Assembly: GCA_009839505.1 (NCBI GenBank)
Contig: VXPO01000056.1
Location: 1 to 64,000 of the forward strand
Direction: 5' to 3'
Source: Gammaproteobacteria bacterium
GTDB lineage: Bacteria > Pseudomonadota > Gammaproteobacteria > Pseudomonadales > Azotimanducaceae
Length of the DNA stretch: 64,000 nucleotides
Positions 9,737-18,418 of the stretch are shown piece by piece. Below the pieces are notes generated by a model, which was given only the letters and a program-made list of their open reading frames with translations, did no database searches and was not told the origin of the DNA. The translations under genes and the position numbers were made by a program. Each line of letters opens with the position of its first letter. Position 1 is the stretch's first letter.

Positions 9737-10731
9737 ACGAGCATCTCGTCGACAAGCGCTTCGACGCCGTACCGCATTGGATCGCAAACCGGGAGATCGA
9801 AGTCTCGACGTGTCTGCTCGATTGCCCGTTTCGCGGCTTCGCTGCCCAACGTGGCCGTGTTGAGGGCAATGCCGACGCAGCGAACGGCCGGATTGGTTAG
9901 TCGGCCCAGCGCAAGGGTTTGATCGATGACATCGCTGATGCTTGCGATCGGTGCGTCGACATTCCGCATGGTCGTCCGGGTCGGTTCATGGCAGACGACG
10001 ATGGCGTCGGGCTGGGTGCCGTGCAGCAGGGCGAGACTGACGCCTGCGAACGACGGATGGAAAAGGGATCCCTGGCCTTCGACCACGTCCCAGTGATCGG
10101 GGTCGTTGTCGGGAGACAGCATCTCCGCCGCTCCGGCGGCGAAGTCGGACACCACGGCGTCGATGGGAATCCCGGAGCCGGCGATGAGGATGCCGGTTTG
10201 CCCGGAGGCGCGGTAGTCCGCGGCCACCCCGCGCCGGATCAGTTCGCGCTCGATGGCCAGTGCCGCGTACTTCTTGCCCACCGAGCAGTCGGTGCCGACG
10301 GTGAGCAGCCGCTTGCCGGTTCGCTTCCTGCCCGTCGCCGTGCGAAAGGGCCCCACGGGTCGGCGTACTTCGAGAAGTTGCCCACCGCTCTGCTTTGCGG
10401 CTCTGGCGATTGCCGGTACGCTGGCCAACGGCGTGTGAAGGCCGCTGGCGATGTCGAGTCCGGCACCAAGTGCTTCGACGATGGCGCCCTGCCAATGGTC
10501 GGGAAGCACGCCTCCCGGATTGACGACGCCGATTAGAAACGTCCGCGCGCCGGCTTCGGCGGCTTGTTCGATGGTTACGTCGGCAACACCTAGATTGGCG
10601 ACGCAACCGGGCAGTCGCAGTTGCCCGACGACCGCCTTCGGACGCCAGTCGACGATACCTTGGCCGGTCTTCGCCGCCAACGCGTCCCTGGCATCGCCGA
10701 GAAAGACGAGGTAGGGCTGCTGCACATCCAC
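9733..10731 (-). CDS. dgcN: DUF1611 family protein, D-glutamate N-acetyltransferase DgcN-like
   Basis: 332 residues. It has the DUF1611 two-domain layout: an N-terminal Rossmann-like part (residues 1-130, VVGQLRLPG) and a C-terminal P-loop part with GTDCSVGKK at about 146-154. RASGQTGILIAGSGIPID and the acidic DVVEGQGSLFHP are typical of the family. DgcN proteins were described in marine proteobacteria as acetyl-CoA-dependent acylators of D-glutamate acting together with DgcA. The 4-base overlap with the downstream epimerase and the 18-base gap from the upstream esterase place it in a four-gene operon. Assignment to DUF1611 is firm; the D-Glu activity rests on the pairing. Confidence 0.82.
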   Translation of the reverse strand: MDVQQPYLVFLGDARDALAAKTGQGIVDWRPKAVVGQLRLPGCVANLGVADVTIEQAAEAGARTFLIGVVNPGGVLPDHWQGAIVEALGAGLDIASGLHTPLASVPAIARAAKQSGGQLLEVRRPVGPFRTATGRKRTGKRLLTVGTDCSVGKKYAALAIERELIRRGVAADYRASGQTGILIAGSGIPIDAVVSDFAAGAAEMLSPDNDPDHWDVVEGQGSLFHPSFAGVSLALLHGTQPDAIVVCHEPTRTTMRNVDAPIASISDVIDQTLALGRLTNPAVRCVGIALNTATLGSEAAKRAIEQTRRDFDLPVCDPMRYGVEALVDEMLV

Positions 10732-10749
10732 GCCGCGTCGTCCTTCGCT

Positions 10750-12213
10750 CTAGCGGCACTCGAAACTCGAAGGGTCGCGGCCATCGCCACCGAGATAGAT
10801 GGCTCGCTTCGGATAGGCGCACAGCGGGCGGGCGCCGCCACCCTGGGAGAAACGTGCCGTCAATACATCCGGCGCATCGCCGCCCTCGTCCCATCGTTCC
10901 GCGACCTCGATCAGGTCCACCATCCACGGACCGGGCCCGCCGGCGCAGTGGAGCACGCCGGGCATCAGGAACAGGCGAACGTCATCGCGGGCGGACTCGT
11001 CCCGAGCGTACACGGCGTCGATGTATTCGATGCTGGCGAGAGCGGACAATGCCGCGTCTGACCACCCGTGATAAATCAGTAGCTTACCACCGTTATCTCG
11101 GAAGTCGTCGAGATCAGGGTCGGTGGCGTTCAAGGTTGCGCCCGCGGTTCGAAAGCGGTGGCGGAAACCGCCGAGGTCGAAGTCCTCGTATCGCCACTCG
11201 GGATCGTGCTCCACCATGTGCCGCATCACCTCGACGCTGAATCCGAACGCCGACGACGGCGGTGCCCCCGGCGGTCGCAATGCGGATCCCACGAGCCAGC
11301 TACCCCAGCCGCCAGGCTCGTCCTCGCCGCCGAACGGCCAGCCGACGTGGATCTGGCCGTCCCGGGAACTCGGCCCGTCGTAGATGGCACGAATGGCCGC
11401 GATCTTCTCGGGCGGCAGATCCAGGGTGCCGGGATCGAAGTCGCAGTCGCGCGGATCGTTGAGGATTCCGTCTTCGAGACCGTCTCTTGCGTCGCACCGG
11501 GCCAGCACCGCCTTGGCGAGGGTCTGCTGGTCCTCGGGCGTCAACAACGGCGCAGACAGGTCATCCATCGACGGGTACATGTGGCGGGTGACGTTGACGA
11601 ACGCCGCCGCGGTCCCGGCGAAGTCGTGGGCTGGCGCACCCGCCAGGATCATGTCGAAATCCTTGGGGTAGCGCTGCGCGGACATCATCGCCTGTCGACC
11701 GCCGTTGGAGCAGCCGGCGAAATAGGAACGCGTTGGCGCCGATGGGTAGTGCTGTTCCACGATGTGCTTGGCGACTTCGGTGACGCGATGGACGGCGAGA
11801 TGACCGTAGTTGACGAGTCTCTCGGGGTTGTTCAACGCCCAGGAACCGTCGATTCCCTTGTTGCTGTGGCCGGTGTCGGTGCCCGCCGTGGCATACCCCC
11901 TTTGCAGAACGCCGAGCCCGAGAGCCTGGTTCTGGATGTTGCCGACGAAGCCGCCGCCGCCGCCCATGATGAATTTGCCGTTCCACTCCATCGGCAGCCA
12001 GAGCGAGAAGCCGATCTCGCGGCCGATGGTGCCGGTGAGCTTGCAGTGCTCGACCGGAGCCTTGACGCTCTCGACGACCGTGATCGTCGTGTCGGCTAGC
12101 CTGAGGTCGCCCAGGTCGTCGCACGTCGCCGCCGAGTTCTCGGTAGCACCGGCAGGGCCGGCGGTTAGGCTGGCGAGAGTGGCGAGCGTGGTCGCGACGA
12201 AAACTGTTCGCAT
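10750..12213 (-). CDS. Tannase / feruloyl esterase family exported hydrolase
   Basis: 487 residues from the ATG at 12213, which follows an AGGAG box at good spacing and opens a clean signal peptide (MRTVFVATTLATLASLTAGPAGA); a longer frame to 12627 is rejected. The serine elbow is FAGCSNGGRQ, the acid is in YHGWSDAALS and the base in MPGVLHCAGG. The cysteines in CSNGG and LHC are the pair that ties nucleophile and histidine together in this family. These enzymes cleave gallate or hydroxycinnamate esters, usually outside the cytoplasm. It is first in the dgcN-dgcA-aminotransferase operon, an unexpected partner, and shares a divergent promoter region with the peptide ABC importer. Confidence 0.87.
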   Translation of the reverse strand: MRTVFVATTLATLASLTAGPAGATENSAATCDDLGDLRLADTTITVVESVKAPVEHCKLTGTIGREIGFSLWLPMEWNGKFIMGGGGGFVGNIQNQALGLGVLQRGYATAGTDTGHSNKGIDGSWALNNPERLVNYGHLAVHRVTEVAKHIVEQHYPSAPTRSYFAGCSNGGRQAMMSAQRYPKDFDMILAGAPAHDFAGTAAAFVNVTRHMYPSMDDLSAPLLTPEDQQTLAKAVLARCDARDGLEDGILNDPRDCDFDPGTLDLPPEKIAAIRAIYDGPSSRDGQIHVGWPFGGEDEPGGWGSWLVGSALRPPGAPPSSAFGFSVEVMRHMVEHDPEWRYEDFDLGGFRHRFRTAGATLNATDPDLDDFRDNGGKLLIYHGWSDAALSALASIEYIDAVYARDESARDDVRLFLMPGVLHCAGGPGPWMVDLIEVAERWDEGGDAPDVLTARFSQGGGARPLCAYPKRAIYLGGDGRDPSSFECR

Positions 12214-12271
12214 TGGGAAGACTCCTGCGGCTCGAGGGGACGGGTCCGTCGCCGCGCATTGTAAGCAGACA

Positions 12272-12378
12272 CTAGCAGTCTGTCGGACTTCGGTGCATCC
12301 GGCGAAGTCCGACAGGGTGAAGGGTCGGTGGGGGTTGGGGCCGGACGCCGAGCCCGCGAGGCGTCTTGGCGGCGCTAG
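12272..12378 (+). repeat. CTAG-bounded palindromic dispersed repeat, copy A
   Basis: About 107 bases with CTAG at both ends. The first half is a perfect 13-bp stem (CTGTCGGACTTCG pairing with CGAAGTCCGACAG). The second half carries a shorter stem, GACGCC with GGCGTC. A closely matching copy in opposite orientation lies at 25681-25788; the block GGTGGGGGTTGGGGCCGGAC is identical in both. No protein is encoded. It sits between the divergent tannase and ABC-importer promoters. Size and structure suggest a REP/MITE-like element. Confidence 0.8.
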
Positions 12379-12490
12379 GCCGCTTGTTGACGCCGCCACG
12401 AGGCACCCTCCATGATGGCGATGCGAAGGAGCGGTTCTTGGGAGACGGACTGCGGATGGGGAAGGGTTCTTTGCCGACACCGGCAAGGTG

Positions 12491-14518
12491 ATGAGCGGGG
12501 TGCGTAGAACACTCGTCGGCGTGGCGGTGGGGACACTGTTTGCCGTCGCGGGACTGGCGGAGAACGACGACTGGCCCGAGGCTTGGTACCAACCGCCGAA
12601 GACCGCCAGCGAAGTCGGCATCACCACCCTTTCCCAGAGCCCCTACTTGGATGGCCGCGATTTACCGCCGGTGGAGGAGCGTCTGCCGGACGACCCCGTG
12701 GTCATCGAACCCTATCGATCCATCGGCAGGTACGGCGGTACCGCCCGCACCACCATCTGGGACTCCTGGCAGTTCTTCAACTGGGAACACGCGCTGACCC
12801 TGTCGGCGGACATGCGCAACGTCCTTCCGAACCTTGCGGAATCCTGGAGCCTGAGCGAGGACGGCCGGATCACCACCATCCGCCTGCGTGCGGGCATCAA
12901 GTGGTCCGACGGGGCACCGTTGACGGCCGACGACTTCTGGTTCCGCCTCGTACACGTCTGGATGGACCCGGAGATGTCGCCGATCGTCTACCGCCTGGTG
13001 CAGGGCTGCGAGTTCGTGAAGATCGACGATCTGACGTTCCAGTACGTGTTCCCCGAACCCAACCCGATGTTCGCCAATTTCTTCGCCCAGTACGGGAGCC
13101 ACTTCGTCGACCCGATGCACTTCTTCAAGCAGTACCACCCGGCGTTCCGGGACCGGGAGGAACTCAACGCCGAGGTCAGGGAGAAGGGTTTCGTCACCTG
13201 GATGGCGATGTACGGCGCCCTGCGGGGGTGGGGCAACGAGGACGCCGTGAAGGTGCCCACGCTCAGAGCCTACAAGGTGGTCAAGCGCACGCCAACCAAG
13301 ATGCGGCTGGAGCGCAATCCCTACTACTTCAAGATCGATCCGGCGGGCAACCAGTTGCCGTACATCGACGCCATCGACGCCATCATTCTGCTGGAGAACT
13401 CGCAGATGATCGCCTTCCAGGCGGCCACCGGTCAGCTCGACTTCGCGGCCTTCGCACTCAAGACCCAGGACATCCCGCTGTTGAAACTCGGCGAGGTGAA
13501 GGGCGTCAACAAGGTCCATATCTGGAACCGCGTCCACATCAGCGATGTCGCCATCCAGCCGAACTACAACTACGACGATCCCAAGTACCGCAATCTGCTC
13601 TGGGGCAGGGGCGAACGGCGTTTCATCCGCGCGCTTTCGCATGCCATCGACCGGGACCAGATGAACGAGGTGATCTACTTCGGCCGCGGCGTGCCCAGCC
13701 AAGTGACGGCGCACCCGTCGAGCCGCTGGCACGAGGAACGCTTCGCCCAGGCCCACATCCGCTACGACCCGGACTACGCCCGGCAACTTCTGGATGAACT
13801 CGGCCTGCACGACGTCGATGGCGACGGCATCAGGGAATACCCGGACGGCTCGAGGCTGACCATCGCCTTCGAGTACCTGGACTTCGAGACACCGAAGGCG
13901 ATCACCATGGAGCTGGTGCGCGACTACTGGTGGGAAGTGGGCATCGACATGCGGCTGAAGTCCGTGGAGCGGAACCTGCAGTCGGAACGCGCCCAGTCCA
14001 ACAAGATGCAGATGACGCTCTGGCACGCGGACAAGGTGACCGACATCCTCTTCCCGCTGGTGCCCGACTGGTTCTATCCGCACCGGTCGGGGTGGGACAT
14101 CGCCCTGTGGAACCATTGGGCGAGGTACTACCAGACCGACGGCGAACTGGGCGAGGAGCCGCCGCCGCTGGTCCGCAACCTGCAGAACTGGGGTGATCAG
14201 CTACGGGAGGCGACGACCGAGGAGCTCCGTACGAAGGCCGCCAAGACCCTGCTCGAGGCTGCGGCGGAGAACCTGTGGACCATCGGTACCGTGGGGCAGG
14301 CGCCGCACCCGGTCGTGGTCTCGACCCGGTTGAAGAACGTGACGCCGACGGGCATCTGGGGTTGGGACAACCGCTGGACGCTCTCGTACCACCCGTCGAC
14401 CTGGTATTTCGACGACGACGCGACTGCTACGCAGTCGCCCCGAGATTCCGCTACGCGGAATCTCCAGGAAGCGGACGCGAAGACTGCGCGGTCGCCACGG
14501 CCCGTGACGAGGCAGTAG
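12491..14518 (+). CDS. Family 5 extracellular solute-binding protein of a peptide ABC importer (copy 1)
   Basis: About 675 residues with a signal peptide (VRRTLVGVAVGTLFAVAGLAE). The family 5 (DppA/OppA-type) core is recognisable from ESWSLSEDGRITTIRLRAG, the usual hallmark of this family, through RALSHAIDRDQMN to the C-terminal lobe. The ATG at 12491 is preferred; a GTG lies one codon earlier at 12488 and neither has a good Shine-Dalgarno. Compared with its paralogue at 19111-21036, which ends STWYFDED, this copy runs on for about 32 extra residues (ATATQSPRDSATRNLQ and so on) encoded by a pair of perfect palindromes. The mature protein would capture oligopeptides or similar ligands in the periplasm for the permeases downstream. 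Confidence 0.9.
   Translation: MSGVRRTLVGVAVGTLFAVAGLAENDDWPEAWYQPPKTASEVGITTLSQSPYLDGRDLPPVEERLPDDPVVIEPYRSIGRYGGTARTTIWDSWQFFNWEHALTLSADMRNVLPNLAESWSLSEDGRITTIRLRAGIKWSDGAPLTADDFWFRLVHVWMDPEMSPIVYRLVQGCEFVKIDDLTFQYVFPEPNPMFANFFAQYGSHFVDPMHFFKQYHPAFRDREELNAEVREKGFVTWMAMYGALRGWGNEDAVKVPTLRAYKVVKRTPTKMRLERNPYYFKIDPAGNQLPYIDAIDAIILLENSQMIAFQAATGQLDFAAFALKTQDIPLLKLGEVKGVNKVHIWNRVHISDVAIQPNYNYDDPKYRNLLWGRGERRFIRALSHAIDRDQMNEVIYFGRGVPSQVTAHPSSRWHEERFAQAHIRYDPDYARQLLDELGLHDVDGDGIREYPDGSRLTIAFEYLDFETPKAITMELVRDYWWEVGIDMRLKSVERNLQSERAQSNKMQMTLWHADKVTDILFPLVPDWFYPHRSGWDIALWNHWARYYQTDGELGEEPPPLVRNLQNWGDQLREATTEELRTKAAKTLLEAAAENLWTIGTVGQAPHPVVVSTRLKNVTPTGIWGWDNRWTLSYHPSTWYFDDDATATQSPRDSATRNLQEADAKTARSPRPVTRQ
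14420..14464 (+). repeat. Pair of perfect palindromes inside the end of a coding region
   Basis: Two hairpins follow each other: 14420-14438 (8-bp stem, GCGACTGC with GCAGTCGC) and 14442-14464 (10-bp stem, GAGATTCCGC with GCGGAATCTC). Both have the same TAC loop and the same GC-TAC-GC centre. An imperfect third palindrome follows near 14477-14495. They lie exactly where the paralogous gene has its stop codon, so they appear to be an insertion that displaced the stop. Confidence 0.8.
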
Positions 14519-14519
14519 C

Positions 14520-15503
14520 GTGAGGTCCTACCTGATTTCCCGCGTGTTGGGGATGATCCCGACGCTGGCCATCATCTCGGTGATCATCTTCGTGGTGATC
14601 CAACTGCCGCCGGGCGACATCGTCACGTCGACGCTCGACCGGCTGCAGGCGCAGGGGGTGGATCCCACCGAGGAGTACGTCCAGAACCTGCGTGCCCAGT
14701 ACAATCTCGACAAGCCGTTGGTGCAGCAGTACTTCTACTGGGCCGGCAACCTGCTGACCGGCGACATGGGGTATTCGCACCTGTACTCGCGACCGGTGAA
14801 CGAGCTCTTGTGGGAGCGGCTCGGCTACACCCTGTCCATCACCGTCTCGGCATTGCTGTTCATGTGGATCGTCGCCTTGCCGCTCGGCATCTACTCCGCG
14901 ATCCGGCAGTACTCCATCGGTGACTACATCATGACCAGCATCGCCCTGGTGGGCGTCGCGACGCCGCCGTTCATGGTGGCGCTGATCTTCATGCATGTCG
15001 GCTTCGAGTGGTTCGGTGTCAGCACCGGCGGCCTGTTCTCCCCCGAGTACGAGGATGCGCCCTGGAGTTGGGGCCGTGTGGTCGACCTCCTGAGCCACAT
15101 CTGGCTGCCGATGATCATCGTCGGTCTCGGTTCGGCGGCCTTCACCATGCGCATCCTGCGCGCCAACCTTTTGGATGAGCTGAACAAGCCCTACGTGGTC
15201 ACCGCCCGGGCCAAGGGAGTGGGACCCGCGAAACTCATCCTCAAATACCCGGTGCGGATCGCCGTCAATCCCTTCATCAGCACGATCGGCTTCATGCTCC
15301 CGGCCTTGATCTCCGGAGAAGCCATCGTTTCGCTGGTGATGGGGCTGCCGACTATCGGGCCGTTGTTGCTGCAGGCGCTGCTCAACCAAGACATGTTCCT
15401 GGCGGGGAGCCTGTTGATGTGGCTTGCGATCCTGACGGTGGTGGGCATCCTGCTGTCCGACATCCTCCTGGCTTGGCTCGATCCGCGGATTCGCTATGAG
15501 TGA
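14520..15503 (+). CDS. ABC peptide importer permease, DppB/OppB type
   Basis: 327 residues from a GTG at 14520 directly after the stop of the binding protein. N-terminal helix SRVLGMIPTLAIISVIIFVVIQLPPGD is characteristic of OppB-like subunits. About six membrane helices follow, and the EAA-type coupling loop is LLDELNKPYVVTARAKGVG. It forms the transmembrane channel with the next gene product in the inner membrane. Overlap with the next gene is 8 bases. Confidence 0.93.
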   Translation: MRSYLISRVLGMIPTLAIISVIIFVVIQLPPGDIVTSTLDRLQAQGVDPTEEYVQNLRAQYNLDKPLVQQYFYWAGNLLTGDMGYSHLYSRPVNELLWERLGYTLSITVSALLFMWIVALPLGIYSAIRQYSIGDYIMTSIALVGVATPPFMVALIFMHVGFEWFGVSTGGLFSPEYEDAPWSWGRVVDLLSHIWLPMIIVGLGSAAFTMRILRANLLDELNKPYVVTARAKGVGPAKLILKYPVRIAVNPFISTIGFMLPALISGEAIVSLVMGLPTIGPLLLQALLNQDMFLAGSLLMWLAILTVVGILLSDILLAWLDPRIRYE

Positions 15504-16641
15504 TGTCGCCCTCAATCCGGTGGCGGAGACGCCTGCGAGCCGCGAGGAATCCGCGACGATTTCGCCTAGGCGGCTGATCTGGATCCGCTTCCGTCGCCAC
15601 CGCCTGGCCTACGCCAGCGGCATCTTCCTGTTGCTGATGTACATCGTCACCGGATTCTGCGAGTTCGTCTCGCCCTACGGCACCACCACCCGCAATGACG
15701 ACGCCATCAATGCGCCGCCGATGCGGGTCCACTTCTTCGATGCCGAAGGCAATTTCCACCTGCGACCGTTCGTCTACGCCTACCACATGGAGGTCAACGA
15801 GGACACGTGGATGCGGGAGTACTCGGAGGACACCAGCCGGCGATTCCCGATCCGCTTCTTCGCCCGGGGCGAGCCTTACGCGATGTGGAACGTGTTCGAC
15901 ATGGACCGTCACCTGTTCACCACCGACGAAGGGGGCTACATCCACCTGTTCGGCACCGATCAGCTGGGACGCGACATGTTCTCCCGGGTGTTCTACGGCG
16001 GACGCATTTCCATGTCCATCGGTCTCGTCGGCGTGGTGCTGACCCTGGTTCTCGGCATCCTGCTCGGAGGCATCGCCGGCTACCTGGGCGGCATCGCGGA
16101 CCGCGTGGTCAACAAGGTGATCGAGGTGCTCACATCCCTGCCGGGATTACCCCTGTGGATGGCGCTCTCCGCCGCCCTGCCCGCGCACTGGTCACCCATC
16201 CTCGTCTACTTCGGCATCAGCATCATCCTGTCGCTGTTCGGCTGGACCGGTCTGGCCCGCCAGGTCCGCGGCCGTTTCCTGTCGCTCAGGGAGGAGGAGT
16301 TCGTTATGGCGGCGCGACTTATCGGCGCCGACACGCCACGGGTCATCACCAAGCACATGCTGCCGAGCTTCTCGAGCCACATCATCGCCACGGCGACCCT
16401 GGCCGTGCCGGGGATGATCCTCGGCGAGACCGCCCTGTCGTTCCTCGGCATTGGCCTCAGACCACCGGTGGTGAGTTGGGGCGTGCTGCTGTTCCAGGCC
16501 CAGAACCCCCTGGTCATCGAGCTGACGCCCTGGCAGATGCTGCCGGGACTGTTCGTGGTGTTGGTGGTGATGGCCTTCAACCTATTCGGTGATGGTCTGC
16601 GGGACGCTGCGGACCCGTACAGCACGGCCGCGGTGAAATAG
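15496..16641 (+). CDS. ABC peptide importer permease, DppC/OppC type
   Basis: 381 residues. An N-terminal cytoplasmic tail and first helix (HRLAYASGIFLLLMYIVTGF) come first. An unusually long periplasmic loop (about residues 60-150) ends at HLFGTDQLGRDMFSRV, the conserved OppC entry motif, and five further helices follow. The coupling loop is LREEEFVMAARLIGADTPRVI. The start codon overlaps the stop of the DppB-type gene by 8 bases and its own stop overlaps the next start by one base, so the importer is translated as one coupled unit. The long loop may contact the binding protein; that is inference. Confidence 0.92.
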   Translation: MSDVALNPVAETPASREESATISPRRLIWIRFRRHRLAYASGIFLLLMYIVTGFCEFVSPYGTTTRNDDAINAPPMRVHFFDAEGNFHLRPFVYAYHMEVNEDTWMREYSEDTSRRFPIRFFARGEPYAMWNVFDMDRHLFTTDEGGYIHLFGTDQLGRDMFSRVFYGGRISMSIGLVGVVLTLVLGILLGGIAGYLGGIADRVVNKVIEVLTSLPGLPLWMALSAALPAHWSPILVYFGISIILSLFGWTGLARQVRGRFLSLREEEFVMAARLIGADTPRVITKHMLPSFSSHIIATATLAVPGMILGETALSFLGIGLRPPVVSWGVLLFQAQNPLVIELTPWQMLPGLFVVLVVMAFNLFGDGLRDAADPYSTAAVK

Positions 16642-17585
16642 TGGACACCGTCCTCAAAGTCCGAGAACTCGCCGTCGATTTCAAGACGGACATCGGGCTC
16701 ACCCACGCCCTGGTCGATGTGGGTTTCGACATGCCCAGGGGGAAGGTCACGGCCATCGTCGGGGAATCGGGCTCCGGCAAGTCGGTCACCGCCAACTGCA
16801 TCATGCGGCTCGTCCAGCCGCCGGGGAGAATCGTCGGCGGCAGGATCGACTTCGCGCCCGAGAGCATGGACCCCTTCGAGATCGTCTCGCTCGGCAAGCG
16901 CGACCCGAGGCTGCAGGAACTTCGCGGCGGCCTCATCAGCATGGTCTTCCAAGAGCCGATGACCGCGTTGTCGCCGGTCTACACCGTCGGCAACCAGGTG
17001 GCCGAAGCCATCCTCTGCCACCGCAAGGTCGGTCGCCGGCAGGCGTGGAAGGAAGCCGCCGAGATGCTCGAACGGGTGGGGATCGGCGACATCGACCGGC
17101 GCATAAAGATGTACCCCTTCGAGTTCTCGGGCGGAATGCGGCAACGCGTGGTGATCGCCATGGCGCTGGTGTGCCACCCGGAAGTGCTGATCTGCGACGA
17201 GCCCACCACGGCTCTCGATGTGACCGTGCAGGCGGAAATCCTGACGCTGATCCGAAACCTGCAGCAAGAGCTCAACAATTCGGTGTTGTTCATCACCCAT
17301 GACATCGGCGTGGTGGCGCAGCTAGCCGACCAGGTCGTGGTCATGTACCAGGGGCGCGTTCTCGAGATCGGCACCGTGCGGCAAGTGCTGAAAGACCCGA
17401 TGCACCCCTACACCAAGGGGCTTTTAGCGGCCATTCCGGGGCTCGCGCCCAAGGGTCAGCCGCTGGCCACCATCGCCAGTGTGGTTGGCGACACCGACAT
17501 CGCCAGACCCTATCCGCTCGTCACGCTTGGGGATGGACGCCAAGTGAGTCTGCCGCGGGAGCAGGTACCGGGGGCCATCGTATGA
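16641..17585 (+). CDS. ABC peptide importer ATPase, DppD/OppD type
   Basis: 314 residues, GTG start sharing one base with the preceding stop. Walker A is GESGSGKS, the signature FSGGMRQRVV, Walker B VLICDEPTTALD, and the switch histidine lies in FITHD. The OppD/F C-terminal extension (HPYTKGLLAAIPG) is present. The four-cysteine iron-sulfur motif of some family members is absent: the tail after residue 270 has no cysteine. It powers import as a heterodimer with the next gene product. Confidence 0.93.
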   Translation: MDTVLKVRELAVDFKTDIGLTHALVDVGFDMPRGKVTAIVGESGSGKSVTANCIMRLVQPPGRIVGGRIDFAPESMDPFEIVSLGKRDPRLQELRGGLISMVFQEPMTALSPVYTVGNQVAEAILCHRKVGRRQAWKEAAEMLERVGIGDIDRRIKMYPFEFSGGMRQRVVIAMALVCHPEVLICDEPTTALDVTVQAEILTLIRNLQQELNNSVLFITHDIGVVAQLADQVVVMYQGRVLEIGTVRQVLKDPMHPYTKGLLAAIPGLAPKGQPLATIASVVGDTDIARPYPLVTLGDGRQVSLPREQVPGAIV

Positions 17586-18412
17586 GCGAGTCGGCGGCAG
17601 ACGGCACGCTGCTCGAGGTCGAGAGACTGTCCAAGTTCTTCGACGGCGTGCCGGCAGTGGAGGACGTCTCCTTCGACGTGCAGCGTTCGGAGACCCTCGG
17701 CATCGTCGGCGAGTCCGGTTCCGGCAAGACGACCCTGGTGCGGGCCATCCTCCGCGCCATCGACCCGGACCAGGGCGTGGTGCGGTTTCTGAGTTCGGGC
17801 GGGTGGGTCGAACTGCAGGACATGACGGCGAAGGAGTTGATTCCGTTGCGCCGGGAGATGCAGATGATCTTCCAGGACCCGTTCGCGTCCCTCAATCCGC
17901 GGATGACCGTGCGCCAGATCATCGAGGAACCCCTGATCATCCACCAGGCGGGCACGGCGTCCGAACGCCTCGAGGCGGTGCGCGACATGCTCGCCCACGT
18001 GCAGTTGGAAGAGGACTCGCTGACGCGCTACCCCCATGCCTTTTCCGGGGGACAGCGGCAGCGCATCGGCATCGCCCGGGCGCTGATCCTGCGCCCGAAC
18101 CTCGTGGTTTGCGACGAGTCGGTGTCGGCCCTGGACGTCTCGGTGCAGGCGCAGATCATCAACCTGCTGGAGGATCTCCAGAACGAGCTGGGTCTCACCT
18201 ACCTGTTCGTGGCGCACGACCTCTCCGTGGTGCAGCACATCTGCGACCGGGTGTTGGTCATGCACCGGGGCCGAGTCGTTGAAAGCGGCACCGTGGACGA
18301 GATCTTCGACGCGCCCAAGGAGAACTACACCCGTCTGCTGCTGTCGGCCGTCCCATCGCCGGACCCCGACGTGCCGCTCAAGCCCCTGGACCGGCGCGAG
18401 CTTGGACTCTAG
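17582..18412 (+). CDS. ABC peptide importer ATPase, DppF/OppF type
   Basis: 276 residues, 4-base overlap (ATGA) with the previous gene. Walker A GESGSGKTT, Q-loop IFQDPFASLNPR, signature FSGGQRQRIG, Walker B LVVCDESVSALD and switch histidine VAHDLSVV are all present. The end (ENYTRLLLSAVPSP) is the normal OppF tail, here short. It completes the importer encoded from 12.5 kb. Confidence 0.93.
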   Translation: MSESAADGTLLEVERLSKFFDGVPAVEDVSFDVQRSETLGIVGESGSGKTTLVRAILRAIDPDQGVVRFLSSGGWVELQDMTAKELIPLRREMQMIFQDPFASLNPRMTVRQIIEEPLIIHQAGTASERLEAVRDMLAHVQLEEDSLTRYPHAFSGGQRQRIGIARALILRPNLVVCDESVSALDVSVQAQIINLLEDLQNELGLTYLFVAHDLSVVQHICDRVLVMHRGRVVESGTVDEIFDAPKENYTRLLLSAVPSPDPDVPLKPLDRRELGL

Positions 18413-18418
18413 CGTGCC

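Noticed and set aside
12662..14116. 484-residue open frame on the minus strand opposite the first binding protein
   Set aside because: It is the mirror of strongly conserved family 5 codons; the product is low-complexity V/D/H/R-rich and matches nothing. The same holds for long shadows at 54941-57028, 2067-3200 and 49506-50765.
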